NCBI GenBank assembly: GCA_964017195.1
Contig: OZ024897.1
Coordinates: forward strand, 34,541,536-34,605,535
Origin: Siderastrea radians
Lineage: Eukaryota > Cnidaria > Anthozoa > Scleractinia > Rhizangiidae
Direction of reading: 5' to 3'
DNA length: 64,000 nt
How positions within the stretch are numbered: the first letter of the stretch is position 1; each line of letters starts with the position of its first letter. The notes under the pieces are model-generated. The model made no database searches. It was not told the DNA's origin and saw only the letters and a list, made by a program, of their open reading frames with translations. The position numbers and the translations under genes are program-made. Shown one piece after another: positions 18,791-31,215 of this stretch.

Positions 18791-21700
18791 GTGATTTTCA
18801 AATAGCGAGCGTGTTTGCCTTGTACCCAGGCGATTCCTTTTTTGCGCTTGACTCTAGAGAGGCACAAAGGGTCATGGGAAGGAGGAAAAAAATGAGAAGC
18901 GCATGGTAGATAACAAAAACAAAATTGCGGCAATTAATGTATGCCGATCTGTGCAACGCGAGGGAAGCAACGTTTTAGCCTTTGAAACGGAAGGGGTTGT
19001 GCACGAAGCCTTTTTTTTAAACAAACTTCCTTTCCTGCATCATTCCTGCGTTGGGCAAAGTGATTTCTCCTTTTAAAATGGCATTAACATCATTACCGCA
19101 TCGTTCACAAGCAAGCTTTCTCGTCGTCTGATCAGAAAAGAGTGCCAACTCAATCTAAGAAGGGAACTCCAGACGGTGTCTTGTGGAACTTTTTGAACAT
19201 AAGCGATTACAGGTAAGTAATTATATTGTTGTCGTAGTTTGTATTATTTTTAATATGCAAATTTATAAATGAACGTCGTCAGTAGTTTAGTAACATTTTA
19301 CATAGCTGATATTTTTGCGTTTGATTTCAGGAGAAGGATGCTATTTACGAATGAGTAAATGTACACGTAGCCACCCATCCTGCAAGGGATATAGAATGTA
19401 TAGCAAAACACGAAGATAAAGCTGTGCAATTGATATGTGTGATGTGTCCTCCTTCATTATGAAGGAATGTTACAGCCATATAGAAAGACTAACCGTCTAC
19501 TCGAAATAGAAGTTCGCAAACCTGGACTACATTGTAAACAATCTTCATATTAAGTAATTAAAATGGGGCAATATTCCTGCCTCTTACCCAGGCCTCTTAC
19601 TTAATCCTTGTTGGCTTCACCGTGAGCCCTTCCCTTGTTCTCTAACCTGATTTTTTGCCAAAGCCCAGAAGGACCTGTATGACACTGCTCCCCCCCTCCT
19701 TTGGCAAGTAAAACGGATAAGACTCATTTTCCTTTGGTGTCTTCCACGTTCTTGGGAGCCTTGCCATCCACTCTCCTGCAAAATGCCCCAGAGGCACCTG
19801 GGTACCAGGCAGTGGGAAAATAAATATTGGCTTGAGAACTGTCATTTAAAAAGGACAACCTTTAATTACACTCAATAAACCTAGCCAGCAAAAAATAAAT
19901 GACTTAACGGCATATCCAATGTGTATAAATCGTACACGGTTTTTGCGGTGGTTTTATACCTTAACTTCGTATTTAAAAAATCATTTAATTTCATGGAGAT
20001 ATGGAAATTACTTATGATGCCAGGAGCATATGCCCCTGTATAAAGATAAAGGCTACTTACAGAGTGACCAAATAGCAACACAAGTTAAGAACAGGGCCAG
20101 GGGTAGTTTTTTATCCCTTGATGAGATGAGGCAACTTCCAAGAATTCACTGGTACAACAATTCCATAGTACCCATCACGAGCTAGCAGCTTAAGGACTTT
20201 TGATTCCATCTCTGGCGTGGTAACCAATTAAATAATTACATAAATTAATATGGTACTAATCTTGAGCACTTTAACTCTAAAGAGGGTCCTGTGGTGTTTT
20301 GTTTTGGGGGGGATTTGTGCATTAGGGTTGGTATGTTGTGCACTATTCTGAGGTCTGTAAGTCAGTTCCCTTTTCTTGTTTACAGTTTCAAGCAAGCGTG
20401 TCCGCTTAGTCATGTAGCCTGTGAAAGCTGGATTTGACTTTCTTTTGATGCAAATTTTTCTGCTTTTCATGTGTACATTATTTTATGCTAGCTGTAGTGT
20501 ACATTTACATGTGAAAAGCAGTAAACACTGTGATAAAGTCACTAATTTCCAGCCCTGCTTCTGGCTTCTCAAAGACCAGCTCACTACACTGAGTTATAGA
20601 TTTGGCTATAAAGAAAAGCTTGTTTCCGCCAAACCAGTCCACTTCCCTACAGGTATCACGTTCAACTGATATGTTTTACATATTTTCACATTTGTTGAAA
20701 TTGTCATTTTTATTAACAAGTGCATGTTCAGATCTCATATTTTCTTAATATTCTACATTAACATTTTTCTTAATATTTTCTAATATTTTGCGATACAATT
20801 TCAAATTTGGCTAAAAAATGCGAGAACTGGGGAAGGCAAGGTGCTCACAATTACACAGTTATTTGATTCCATTGGCCAGTTGAAATGAAAGTTTTCAGGA
20901 AGTTTTCAAAAATATGTATTTTATTTCTCATCCAAAATGCTATCAAGCAGGTTTGCCTTTGAGATTTTTAACCTGTTATGTTGAATTTGTATTATTTGTT
21001 TCTCACTGTTTGAGTGGAATGCTTGTAAACTAGCTTTTAGTTAAGTACACATCCACTATAAACAAAGCATTTACAATGGTACACAGCTCTCTGGCTGCAG
21101 GGCTGGAAAAGGGCAAACTCAGACTCGAAGGGAAGAAGTTCAAACAGTGGATATTCCTTGCGTTAGTAAGGGTGACTTTTTTGGGTGGGGGGTGGAGGGG
21201 GGGGGGGGGCGAGTGAAGGTGAAGTCCAGCCAAGGGAAGTGTATGTTCAATAACAAAACAAAATGACAAAAACTGAGTCATTAAGACCACATGTATAATT
21301 TGTGAAAATTCTGTTATTGCAAAAACCGGTACCTCCAGCTGGCCATTGAATGGCCTTAGTTACTGTGCCATGTTTTAAATCACTGCTGTAGAAATTAAAA
21401 ATGAAGTTCTCTGATTGGCTCCAGAGTCTGTAAATGTTTTTCTGTCTCGTAAAGTAATTTGGTAGGTCATGATTTAGGATGTAGCTGTTTTAGAAATTTA
21501 AAATATATGAGCTCTTCAAGCACTCTCTTTTACCAAGGGAAAAATCTACCAAGAAATATGAAAGTTAATTCTGAACGGTTTGAAAACTTATATTAAAAAG
21601 ATGCTTTTGTAATCCATCTTTCCAGTGCCATTTATCTGATTTAAGTACATTGAAACGATAAAATTTTACCCAAAGCTGGCAAGTGTAAGTCCAGTCTAAA

Positions 21701-21960
21701 AACAAAAATGTTTTCCTGTAAGTCTGTGGCTTCATCTCTGTCGTCTGCGTTAAAACAACACCCGATTTTCAATTCTTTAGATATATCATAGTGTACCCAA
21801 CAAAGAAATCGATTAAAAAGACGCTCAAAAGCTTCTTACTTACCCTCTAAATTTGGTTCATGGAATGATAAGTTCAAGTCCTCTGTGTCGTCCATCATAT
21901 TGAATTTCACTGCTTTTACGAAGAAACCAGAATGAAAGTCACATTACACGTCTGAACTTA

Positions 21961-21986
21961 ATAATAATAATAACAACAACAACAAC

Positions 21987-22024
<38 letters not shown>
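21961..22024. repeat. (AAT)n/(AAC)n microsatellite
   Basis: About 64 bases of AAT triplets with an AAC interruption. Confidence 0.9.
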
Positions 22025-22423
22025 GAATAATATTTAACCAGGGAGCCCACTCGCCTTGGCGGTTTTCAGTTGCAAATTATAATAAAAATAAAAAATTAAA
22101 AACTAAGAAAAACTAAGAAAAGAAATAAAAATAGGGCAGCAGTTCAATGTTTTTTTGCAAGAAAAGGAAAGTGAGAAATTTCATTTGGATAGTTTTGTCG
22201 TGCATTAAATACGGTGTACTCAGGAGTATGATGTCGCGCCGCGACACTGTAGCTTAAGCGTATTGACCATGTTAAGTAAACTTTGACAACAGAAATGACT
22301 ATTGTCAAAGAAAAAATTCAAAATCAAAACGATTCGTCCTTATACAATATCACTAACTCCCTATTGACTTGTGATCAGCTTGGAAAGGTTTGTATTGCTC
22401 AATAATGTTTCTTTGTGTTGCAG

Positions 22424-22462
22424 ACGGAAGCACCAAGTAAAACCCCTGTCCAAGCTCAAAAG
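22424..22462 (+). CDS. Repeat exon 1 of gene B
   Basis: Thirteen codons, phase 0 at both ends, between acceptor TGTTGCAG and donor AAG|GTTAGT. It encodes TEAPSKTPVQAQK. The flanking intron is shared with the other copies: the preceding 200 bases match those before 23,263, 27,404 and 27,844 (for example TTGTGATCAGC...AGGTTTGTATTGCTCA), and the following bases match too (CCATTTCTTTAA...GTGTTTGACA). The unit of duplication is therefore exon plus intron. Confidence 0.62.
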
Positions 22463-23262
22463 GTTAGTGTTACCAGAGGCCATTTCTTTAACTAGACAGT
22501 GTTTGACAAAGCCAGTGTCCAAAAGGATGGTGCAATGCAGACATTCTCTGCAGTCATTTTCGCGCCAAGTGGAATCTACCATCACCATATTTTTGAAAAC
22601 AATTTACGTTGTTTTGGAAAGATAAAGGACCAATGCTTAAGATTTACACGTGTGCTTAAGTGTCGGGTGGTCTCACCGACATATCAGGTAGAGAATTTCC
22701 AGTCAATAGACGATACTACGCGAGAGCTAAGCCACAGTGAAACCGTAGAACACCGGAAGTGGAAGTGAACCATTGGGGTGCCATTGTTCGCGGTGGATAG
22801 CAACAGACGGTTTTAGAAAATATTCGAAAGCTTTGAACGCGGCCTAATAAAGGAAATCCCTAATACGGTTTTTTAGCCCTTGTGTGCCGGACTTTTGCCA
22901 AGAAAAAAAAAACGCGGAATTTTGAATTCTCTTTGAGGTAAAGCTTCGAAAAGGCGAGTTAGACCTTCATATTCAGACCTCGCGGAAAACTTAAAGATCC
23001 GTATTTGTGATATGTCATTTTCAAATAGCCAGTTTGAGTTTGGGGCGAAACTGAAAAGTGCATCAGACTGTGGACACCTCTGAAGATACATGGTAACCTT
23101 CAGTAAATTTTGACTACAAAAATGACTACTGTCAAAAGAAAAAATTCAAAATCAAAACGATTATTCTTGGTACAATACCACTACCTCCCTATTGAGCCTC
23201 TGTTGACTTGTGATCAGCTTTAATAGGTTTGTATTGCTCAGTAATGTTTCTCTTTGTTTCAG

Positions 23263-23304
23263 ACGGAAGCACCCACTAGTGAATCTCCTGTCCAAGCTCA
23301 AGAG
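23263..23304 (+). CDS. Repeat exon 2 of gene B
   Basis: Fourteen codons, phase 0, acceptor TTTGTTTCAG and donor GAG|GTTAGT. It encodes TEAPTSESPVQAQE. It has one codon more than the copy at 22,424. The conserved core (T/P)EAP...PVQAQ argues that the protein sequence, not only the DNA, is kept. Confidence 0.62.
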
Positions 23305-24495
23305 GTTAGTGGCCAGAGTCCGTTTCCAAGGCCATTTCTTTAACCAGATAGTATTTGACAGAGCCAGTGTCCAAACGAATGGTGCAACGTCGACATTCTC
23401 CGTGTTCAGTTGAGCGCCAAGTGGAATCTACCATCACCATCTTTTTGGAAACAACTTTAGTTGTTTTGGAAAGATGGAGGTGCTTAATATTTAAATAGAC
23501 GAAACTACGCGAAAGCTATTAGCCACAGTGCTGAAACCGTAGAGATATTTTCATTGAACCATTGGGTTACCAGTGTTCGCAGTGGATAGTTACAGAAGGA
23601 GAGCTATTTTTTTTCTTTTTTCATGGTTTTGGTATCGGTTGAGGCAAACAGGGTGACAAAATGCCCAGAAGACAATTTCAAAACTTTGGTTAAGCCGTTC
23701 GAATACTTCCGTCCTATTTTTCGAATCACGAGGGCTGAATAGATTTATTCTTAACCTGCAATCGGCCGAATTTTAGCATCGCTCTTTTATTCCCCTACGT
23801 TGGTCGCTCGCTAAAATTGGGCCTGATACAATCTCTCACAGGACCTTGTGCCGGCGGCCAAATTTTGGCCACGTGAATCTCGCAATCTGATTGGCCCTTT
23901 AACAATAGAGCTGTCAACGGAAGTAAAATGTCTATGAGACTCGCTCACAATTTCGTTCCGACCGCCATCGCCAAGGAACAAGTCTGCCGAGGTAAGCTAT
24001 TCTCGTCCTTCTAGGAGAATTGTCATCATTTCTTTCTCTCCTGAGAATGGCGTTTGGTTTGACGCAAGCTCTCTCTCGATTGGAGCAGAGAAGTACAGCA
24101 ACAGTGAAGTACGTATCCCGTTTTATCGCATCGTGTCTCGAAATTTTCATTTGAAGGCTTTCAGATAGTATTGAAAAAATAAAATCAGAGTAGTGGTTGT
24201 TTCCCGCGTTTTACGAAAAGAAAAAAACGAACGGCAGGGGGACTAGTATCTTTCGCCAAGAATGATTAACAAGTCAACGGATAATTCGTTAAACTTGACG
24301 GTAAACTGATGTTTAGCGAAAGCCGCAATCAGCGAGATGCTGTATTTTTTTTACTTAAGTAATTAATAAAGATTTTCAGTTTATTCATTCAGTGTCACTA
24401 ACGTTTTATTGATCTCTGACATTTGATATCAAAGTATCTGACTAGTTTTATACTAAATGTTCTTCATTTTAAAATTCGCTGATGTTTAGTATATG
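23305..24495. other. Gene B intron
   Basis: The first ~150 bases match the sequence after the other repeat exons. After that I see no gene; a CCAAT-containing, GC-richer patch at 23,830-24,120 may be a dispersed repeat. Confidence 0.4.
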
Positions 24496-24656
24496 TAATC
24501 GCATGAGGCCGAGTAGAATTAAGGATAAATTTTCACCCGTATTTTCAAAGTTTTCACAAAATTGACCGAGTCGCGCAGCGACGAGGGCAATTTGTGAAAA
24601 CTTTGAAAATACAAGTGAAATTTATCCTTAATTCTACGAGGACTCAATGCGATTAC
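24496..24656. repeat. Hairpin (inverted repeat, ~70-bp arms)
   Basis: Left arm 24,496-24,565 (GTAATCGCATGAGG... to ...TTTTCACAAAATTG) pairs with right arm 24,588-24,656 around a GC-rich 22-base loop. The unit looks like one end of a longer dispersed element that may run to about 25,330, where the phrase AATTTTGCCCTC recurs three times. Confidence 0.7.
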
Positions 24657-26559
24657 TTGTTTATAACACAGAGGGCAAAATTTTCGGAAAACTTTCCACG
24701 CACGTTGAAACACAATCAGCCGGCCCTCGGAATAAAAGAACCCGCTCGTAAACAATTCACCACTCAAGCAGTTTAACTGTTGCTCAGCGCACAGAACAAG
24801 AAAGACTGACAATTATGTACATCTTAAGAGATAAATACAATTCTAGTTCATTGAAAAACACACTTAAAAACACTTAAAACACTTAAAACTCACACTAAGT
24901 TAATTTTATTCACCGGAGTTGCGAAGTTTCCTCTCGGTGGAAAAATTATCGACCACATCGCTCCAAAGTTTTCAGTAGTTTTAAAACAAATAACAATTTG
25001 CTGTTTCCTGTAATACATATAGATTCACCTTTTGGAATTTCTCTTCAAGCTTACACCTGATTTCCATACCATGTTTACCAACTAACCCGGTTAAAAGCGA
25101 TCCTTCTGTTGAACAACTCAAAATCTGTTTTTCGTTTCAAGACGTCTACAAAATGCAAATGGCGCGCTCTCGCGCTCAGCCAATCAAATGCGAGTAATTT
25201 CAGCGCTTGGCCAATCAGGAGTCAGTAATTTTGCCCTCGTCCGAAAGAAAATTAAGAAAAAATGCCCTCTGTCTCAACCAATCAGCAATCAGTAATTTTG
25301 CCCTCCATGTTATAAGGGATAAAATTCGCTGTTAATCTCAAATATTTATCACTTCTGGAACTAAATTAAATTACAAAATACTCGTTTTTTTATAAACGGT
25401 CTTATTTATATCTTTATTCTAAACAATGAAACTGAGGGTATTCCTCTTAATTTCCCAAGGTTTTTTACGGAGAAAATTGCTAACAAATGCGTAGAGAAGA
25501 TTTCTGGATACCACCTGAAATGAGAAAGGATTCGAGCATATTTTGGTACATGACCACCTCGCCGTATTCTGAATTTTCATTCAGTTTCGGCTCAGACAGA
25601 GCAACCATGTACAATACCAGAACGAGTACCTTCGATTCAAGTTAGCAATCGTGTAAATTTGAGCGCTAGTGCCTAGAAGACATATCGTAGCCTGTGATTT
25701 TCTTATTTTTGCCGATTTGCGGGACTTTTTGCGCATTGCCGTTATGTGAAATTTGCATACCGAGGATCGTGCAAGCAGAAGAAATTTTGATTGGCTGTTT
25801 TGTTGAATGGCAATCAATCAAAAGAGTGGGCGGTGGACGTTCCGTAGAAGAGTTGTATCAGGCTCTATTTTTCGCTTCGCCCTTCCTGCCTGAATGTTTC
25901 ACCGAACGAAACGAAAGTAGAACCTGACTGCAGGTTAATTTATTCAACACGCACAGCTCAAGAGCGTTTCAGAGCTCTCTTGAGCTGAGCTGTAAGTAGT
26001 ATGAAGTGGTCGTTAATCCTTAGTGTCAGGAATGTGCTAGGTAACAAAAGACCACTCATGTAGGGCTCTAACGTGAAACTAACCTCGAGGATAGCAAGCC
26101 AGCCATAACAACAACCCTTCCCTCATCCGCCTTCTACTCCAGAAGGACGTCTTACTGGCAATCATGTAGTTGGTAGTAATAAATGAAACGAAAAGAGATT
26201 TCTGAAAGCATGCCCATGACAACATTTGATTTTGTTGACGGATAAGAATTTAAAGGAAAGTTAAAATTTGAAATGTTTTTATTTATTCACACGCACACAA
26301 TTCACAAACTTACATAAATTATTAAATGCAGAAATTATAAAGTATAAAGTATCTGCGATAAAGGTGACATTGGTAGATCGTACCATGATTTACCGTTGAT
26401 TTGCTATTTCGAATTGAATTAAAAGACGTCTCTCGCTCTTGCCTAATTCTTTCTTATGTATTATTTGCAGAAAATTTCCCCAAGCAATAATCACGGAGGT
26501 GGAGATTATTTTTATGCCTTGAGTGGTTTTCCCGTCAAGGTTGTTCTGAAACGCAGGAT
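24657..26559. other. Gene B intron, no gene seen
   Basis: Holds short direct repeats of ACACTTAAAA (about 24,856-24,890) and CCAATCA words near 25,180-25,290. Reading frames around 25,600-25,930 have no recognisable features. Confidence 0.4.
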
Positions 26560-27060
26560 CGGATTGGTAATAAATGAAATGAAACTCACGAACTCCTGAA
26601 TCAATTTTAACTTCTGAAATAGCCAGTCCCCTCATGTTGGTACTCCTTCATTTACCAGGGAAAGTTCTTCATTGGAAGATAATACAGTCTATAGCCATAA
26701 CGTTTTGAAGGCTTGATAAGTGCACAAATATTTATATTGGATGAATAGTAAAAATGATAAGAAAGGCCTTTAAGGGTTACATTTTTTATAGACAAAAAGC
26801 AACCTTTTCAAAAGCATAGTAAATCACGCATAAAAGCGACAGGGGTGCTACCAACAAAACTGTAAAAACCTTCTGGGAGTCGTCAAAAGGTTAAGTAGGA
26901 TCTGTTTGTGGGCATAGTTCAGATTTATTTCCATTTCCATGAGGTATCCATTCGGACGAGAATTTACCTTTCCTGTCATATTTTTTCGGCTACCATCCAG
27001 AAAAACTCCAAGAATTAATAATTCTATCAGTGGTAATTGCAGATTTTAGCACCGTAGGAG
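26560..27060 (+). repeat. Host intron block P, copy 3 (gene B)
   Basis: Diverged match of 13,340-13,900. The shared order of several phrases over 450 bases shows a segmental duplication rather than a transposon. Confidence 0.75.
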
Positions 27061-27403
27061 AGTGCCGGCATTACATGTGAACCCCTTACTGGAAGGATCC
27101 TTCACTGATGAGTTGTCACACAGGGCAGCAATTTCAATTACGTTTTGTTACCTGGTGATCATTGTTTTGTAGTGCATTAGTACGGTGTACACAAATATGT
27201 TGTACTGGGCTATTCAAATAAATTTGACAATAACAATGATTACTTTCAAAGAAGAAATTTCTTTGCTGAGACGGTTTAGTTCTTGGGAACTTCGTTACTT
27301 ATCACACTTACCACTAACTCCGATACCTGTTGAGCCTCTCTTGACTTGTGATTATCAGTTTTGGTAGGTTTGTATTGCTCAGTAATGTTTCTTTGTGTTT
27401 CAG

Positions 27404-27466
27404 ACGGGAGCACCAACTAACCCTTCTGTGAAGGCTCAAGAGCAATTAAAAGACAGGAATGCAAGT
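27404..27466 (+). CDS. Repeat exon 3 of gene B
   Basis: Twenty-one codons, phase 0, acceptor TGTGTTTCAG, donor AGT|GTAAGA. It begins TGAPTNPSVKAQEQLKDRN and ends AS. Compared with exons 1 and 2 it is extended by a charged tail (EQLKDRN), as in the next exon, so the family has short and long repeat types. Confidence 0.6.
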
Positions 27467-27843
27467 GTAAGAACACCCCGTCTATCTAAGATATAAAGTT
27501 CCTCTAAATTGTCATTAAATTTTCTTTTATAACTAAAACCATTTGCCGGACAGTATGCTAGTAAGTGATGTATCACTTACTTTACATAATACTTCAAAAA
27601 GTTGAAAGACAAATTGGGATCGAAGAAACCCAGCAGGTCTACAGACCAAGATAAATAAACTGACCATGAGTATAAATATTGTTCCGGAAAAGAGACTTCT
27701 TCACCAAAACGATTCTTCTTGGTAACTTCGTTACCGAATCACACTTACCACTAACTCCATATTGAACCTCTCTTGAATGATGATCAATTTTGATAGGTTT
27801 GTATGTAGACCGTGTTGCTCAGTAATGTTTCTTTGTGTTTCAG

Positions 27844-27903
27844 CCGGAAGCACCGAGTAATCCTCCTGTCCAAGCTCAAGAGCAATTAAAAGAGAGAAAG
27901 CCG
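27844..27903 (+). CDS. Repeat exon 4 of gene B
   Basis: Twenty codons, phase 0, acceptor TGTGTTTCAG, donor CCG|GTTAGT. It encodes PEAPSNPPVQAQEQLKERKP. The tail KERKP could be a basic processing site in the secreted precursor. The intron after it resembles those after exons 1 and 2 for about 50 bases, then is broken by nested mobile elements that fill 28-41.7 kb. Confidence 0.62.
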
Positions 27904-28121
27904 GTTAGTGTTTGCAGAGCCCAAGACCATTTCTTTAAGTAGATAGTGTTTGACAGTCTAAAGTGGAACTCCGATATGACGAATCCCGTAATAAAGAAAT
28001 CCTCGATATCAGGAACCAAATCCAAAGCCCATACTTCAAATTTGCCCTGATAGAACAAATAAATGTCATCAAGCAACTGAAGTTGAATGGCTAACCGACC
28101 AACAGAGATGCAGGCAGACGC

Positions 28122-28475
28122 AGAATTGAGAAATTAAACGAGACTTACCTGTAAGTTGAAGTTTGATTGGAATTCTATGAGTTACCTACTGCTACAAAGG
28201 GATCACATGACATTGCATCACGCATGCGCACGTCAGTTTTTAAAAGCTTGAATGTGAATGTCGTCCAGAAGTGTATAAATGTAGTAAGTCCCCTCAACTG
28301 CTGAGGTTGGTTCACAACTGTTGTGTTCATGTAGCAGGGTGTTAATAAACACTATGCTGGGGAGGGGATTGAATATAACAGGGTGGGCATGTGATCCCTT
28401 TGTAGCAGTAGGTGACTCATAGAATTCCAATCAAACTTCAACTTACAGGTAAGTCTCGTTTAATTTCTCAATTCT
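28122..28475. repeat. 88-bp inverted repeat at the DIRS-like element end
   Basis: Arms 28,122-28,209 and 28,388-28,475 are reverse complements with about one mismatch (contain ATTCCAATCAAACTTCAACT and its complement), separated by 178 bases. Inverted repeats of this kind are a structural feature of DIRS retrotransposons. Near-perfect pairing suggests recent or copied-together arms. Confidence 0.8.
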
Positions 28476-28699
28476 CTTTCGTCACCACTGCCGCAGGGAT
28501 CCCATGAGACTTCAAAGCCCAGACATTCACATGAGAAAACACTAATAGAATGTGTAACAACTGGAATTTAATCATAACGTAATACCTATTCGTTTCCAAT
28601 AGGTCTGAATAAAAGTAACAAATTTAACATTTGAGCAAACATTACAACATATAAGCTGTCAGCACCCACAGTCAAAGGGCTTAGTAAGTGCAATTCTAG

Positions 28700-29290
28700 C
28701 TAGTCAATGTTTAACACAGTGGCAAAACCACCATTCCCTTGGAAGGGCTTGTTGTAGAATCTGTCAAATGTTCTTTCTGAGGAGCAGCCAGCGGTGTCTA
28801 GAATTTCCTTGATTGGAACAGATACAGTTTTTACTTTTGATGCAGCTGCTGCCCTGGTACTGTGAGGTTTAAAGGTGTTAACATCAATACCAGTATCTGC
28901 CATGACAGAACGAATCCACCTTGATATGGTATCTTTAGAGGCACGGTGATGTGGTTTCACATGACTAAGTAAAAGCTTTGTTTCAGAACCTCTCAGTGAT
29001 TTTGTTCTCTGTAGATATTCTTTCATGTGAGTAAAAACACAGAGAGATTGGTCAACAGGGTAGGCTTGTAAAAGCACTGAAGGCATCTTATATCCTGGTC
29101 TACTTTGTTTTATGTGCTCTAGTGGGGCAAACTCAAAGAAAGTATCCCCTTCTTTCATATACTGGGTGTCTAACATGTGGAGACTGTCCTCTTTGAGCGG
29201 AGACAAGTGCCATTAACATCGTCAGTTTTAGAGTCAAGGATTTCAGACTTAATTCGGTTGGCTTGGCCCCATATAACGGTGGCCATGTCA
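28700..29290 (-). pseudogene. DIRS-like tyrosine recombinase, 5'-truncated
   Basis: The recombinase inserts the circular cDNA of DIRS elements. The readable part keeps the first catalytic Arg region (LVSAQRGQS, about 29,220, in a neighbouring frame), the HxxR box in FKPHSTRAAAASK and the nucleophile Tyr in FDRFYNKPF. A frameshift near 29,170-29,200 separates the two pieces. The part normally between the RNase H domain and the recombinase Arg is missing, because the polymerase frame runs straight into it near 29,240. An internal deletion is the simplest reading. Confidence 0.75.
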
Positions 29291-30720
29291 TTGCATGGGA
29301 TTGAATTAATACCACCCATGGCATCGATGTATGACACAGTAGTAGTGTTATCAGATTGAACAAGAATGTGTTTCCCATTTATAAGAGCACAAAGGGATTG
29401 TAGGCCCAGTAGTACAGCTTTCAGTTCAAGATAGTTTATGTGGTTTCCTTGTTCTTCAAGCCTCCAAAGTGCCCCAGTGGAAGTATTTCCACAAACAGCT
29501 CCCCACCCCACATTAGAGGCGTCAGTGGTGAGAGTGAGGTTAGGGTTGCCATGGCCAATGGCTTTAGATGCATGTGTGACATTATTTACCCACCAGGTCA
29601 GTTCTGTCCTAGACAAGAGGAAAAGGGTCATAATGGCATCAAAATTTCCCTTGCTTTCACGGAGTGCACAAATTATGTCAAGCTCCAAATGCCTGTAATG
29701 CATTTCTGCAAATTCCATTGCTGGAAAACTAGAAACAAGGAAGCCTATGACCTGAGCAACACTACGGATAGTAGTTGTCCGTTGGTGGAGCAGATTTTCA
29801 CAAGCAGACTTGACCTTCACTGCTTTGGACTCAGTGAGAGTTACCATCATAGTGATACTGTTGAGCACAAAACCCAAAAAATCTATTTTTTGTTGGGGTT
29901 GGAGAACAGACTTCACAGGGTGTACAGTGAAGCCAAGCTTGGTAAACAAAGAGACAGTATCCATTATATTTTGTTCACACAAGTGAAAGGTCTGACCAAT
30001 GAGAAGGGAATCATCGATATGCCCCATACATGTATGCCCATTAGAACGTAGATGTGCATAAACTGGTTTGAGGATTTTCGTGAAAATCTTTGGGGTAGAT
30101 GACAAGCCATTATGTAGGCATTTGAATTGGTGGTATTTCCCTTTCCATTCAAACATAAGGAAATTCCTGTCCTCCTCTGCTATGGGGATGGAATAATAGG
30201 CATCTTTGAGATCTACCGATGCCATAAAGCAACCAGGTCGGATGAGCTTGAGGGCAGTTCGGAATGTATCCATTTTTAAATGGTGGTAATCAACAAACTC
30301 ATTGAGTAGTTTCAAATTGAGTATCATCCTGTGAGTACCATCCTTTTTAGGACGAATGAAAATATTAGAGATAAAACTATCAGGGGTATAGTTCACCAGT
30401 GTTAGAATTTCCTTGCTCACAAGTTTAGCAATTTCTGCATCAATGATAGCAATTTGCTCTGGTGAGAAATGGATTCTATTAGGTCTGATCCTCTGTGTTG
30501 GGGACTCAGCCTCAAACTCAATATGATGATGCTTTATGGCATCTAAAATGACTGGGTCATTAGTCAATGATTCCCACATTGGCAAATGGTGTTTCACCTG
30601 CCCTGCTTTGAAAATTTCAATTCTTTTGTGCAAATCCTCTAAATTAATATTTGTGGTGGGCACTATTTCCCTTACCTGTTGTTCTACTGGGACTTTTGGA
30701 AGTTCTTGTTCGCCTTTGTC
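29170..30720 (-). CDS. DIRS-like reverse transcriptase-RNase H
   Basis: The frame is open from about 30,720 to 29,170; a true start is not obvious because in DIRS elements pol overlaps gag in another frame. The RT domain shows FIRPKKDGTHRMILNLK, SVDLKDAYYSIPI and the catalytic box GHIDDSLLIG. RNase H follows with TTDASNVGWGAV, a conserved Glu in NYLELKAVLLG and VQSDNTTTVSYI. No stop or shift occurs in ~500 codons, so this domain was functional until recently. The 3' end is fused by deletion to the recombinase remnant. Confidence 0.85.
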   Translation of the reverse strand, partial: DKGEQELPKVPVEQQVREIVPTTNINLEDLHKRIEIFKAGQVKHHLPMWESLTNDPVILDAIKHHHIEFEAESPTQRIRPNRIHFSPEQIAIIDAEIAKLVSKEILTLVNYTPDSFISNIFIRPKKDGTHRMILNLKLLNEFVDYHHLKMDTFRTALKLIRPGCFMASVDLKDAYYSIPIAEEDRNFLMFEWKGKYHQFKCLHNGLSSTPKIFTKILKPVYAHLRSNGHTCMGHIDDSLLIGQTFHLCEQNIMDTVSLFTKLGFTVHPVKSVLQPQQKIDFLGFVLNSITMMVTLTESKAVKVKSACENLLHQRTTTIRSVAQVIGFLVSSFPAMEFAEMHYRHLELDIICALRESKGNFDAIMTLFLLSRTELTWWVNNVTHASKAIGHGNPNLTLTTDASNVGWGAVCGNTSTGALWRLEEQGNHINYLELKAVLLGLQSLCALINGKHILVQSDNTTTVSYIDAMGGINSIPCNDMATVIWGQANRIKSEILDSKTDDVNGTCLRSKRTVSTC

Positions 30721-31200
30721 TGGGTTGTTGCTTGGCCGTGCCCAAAAAAAGGACGGCGTTTGAATGCATTCAGACGATTTGGTGGTCGGTCATAAGGTTT
30801 CGACCGTGGTGCCTTTGAGTTCGAGACTTTATTAGTGTAGGTTGAACCACTGGTCGCTTTCTGCATTTGTTGTCCGGCACGTTTCAAGTCGGACATTTCT
30901 TTGAGGTGTTTGGATAAATCATCACCAAACAACTTTGTCGAGGGTTTTTAATGTCCTCTTTACACAGCTAGTGTAAAGTGGGTTAAGATCTGGTTTGATG
31001 AGCTCCCTGCCTTTCATGTTTAGCTTCCAGTTTGCATGTCCAAAGAGGGCAATGCTATCAATGACATGCGTTAAAATTTCGCGCGCGTTCACAGTTATCG
31101 CGCTCTGAATATCTTTGAATAGCCGGTCGGCTAGTATTGGGAGTGAGGATAACCCTATCGTCACAATGGTGTTCACTCTTCAATCGACCTCGGCGATCCT
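30684..31200 (-). pseudogene. DIRS-like Gag, truncated and frameshifted
   Basis: Two frames joined by a shift near 30,928: an upstream piece (30,922-31,176) with LFGHANWKLNMKGRELIKPD and a downstream piece (30,684-30,932) with FGDDLSKHLKEMSDLKRA and a basic, Ser/Pro-rich tail. This is the usual nucleocapsid-like protein ahead of DIRS pol. The N-terminal part is missing: at about 31,180-31,215 the sequence runs into an element on the opposite strand. Confidence 0.6.
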
Positions 31201-31215
31201 GAAGACGTGGCCTCC

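Larger units (their letters stand above)
16797..22423. other. Large first intron of gene B
   Basis: Mostly AT-rich sequence without genes. It contains a diverged copy of block P (18,340-18,700), a decayed copy of the repeat exon (18,763), a (TAA)n run (21,961-22,024), a G-run (21,190-21,209) and an unclassified GC-richer patch (19,570-19,850). The minus frames at 19,642-19,845 and 21,030-21,290 show no family features. Confidence 0.5.

Noticed and set aside
18727..18909. 60-codon ORF continuing from the decayed repeat exon
   Set aside because: Only the first nine codons resemble the family; the rest is unrelated and no spliced exon of this kind is needed.
28233..28430. ORF in the DIRS inverted-repeat spacer
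   Set aside because: Covers the inverted repeat and has no domain.
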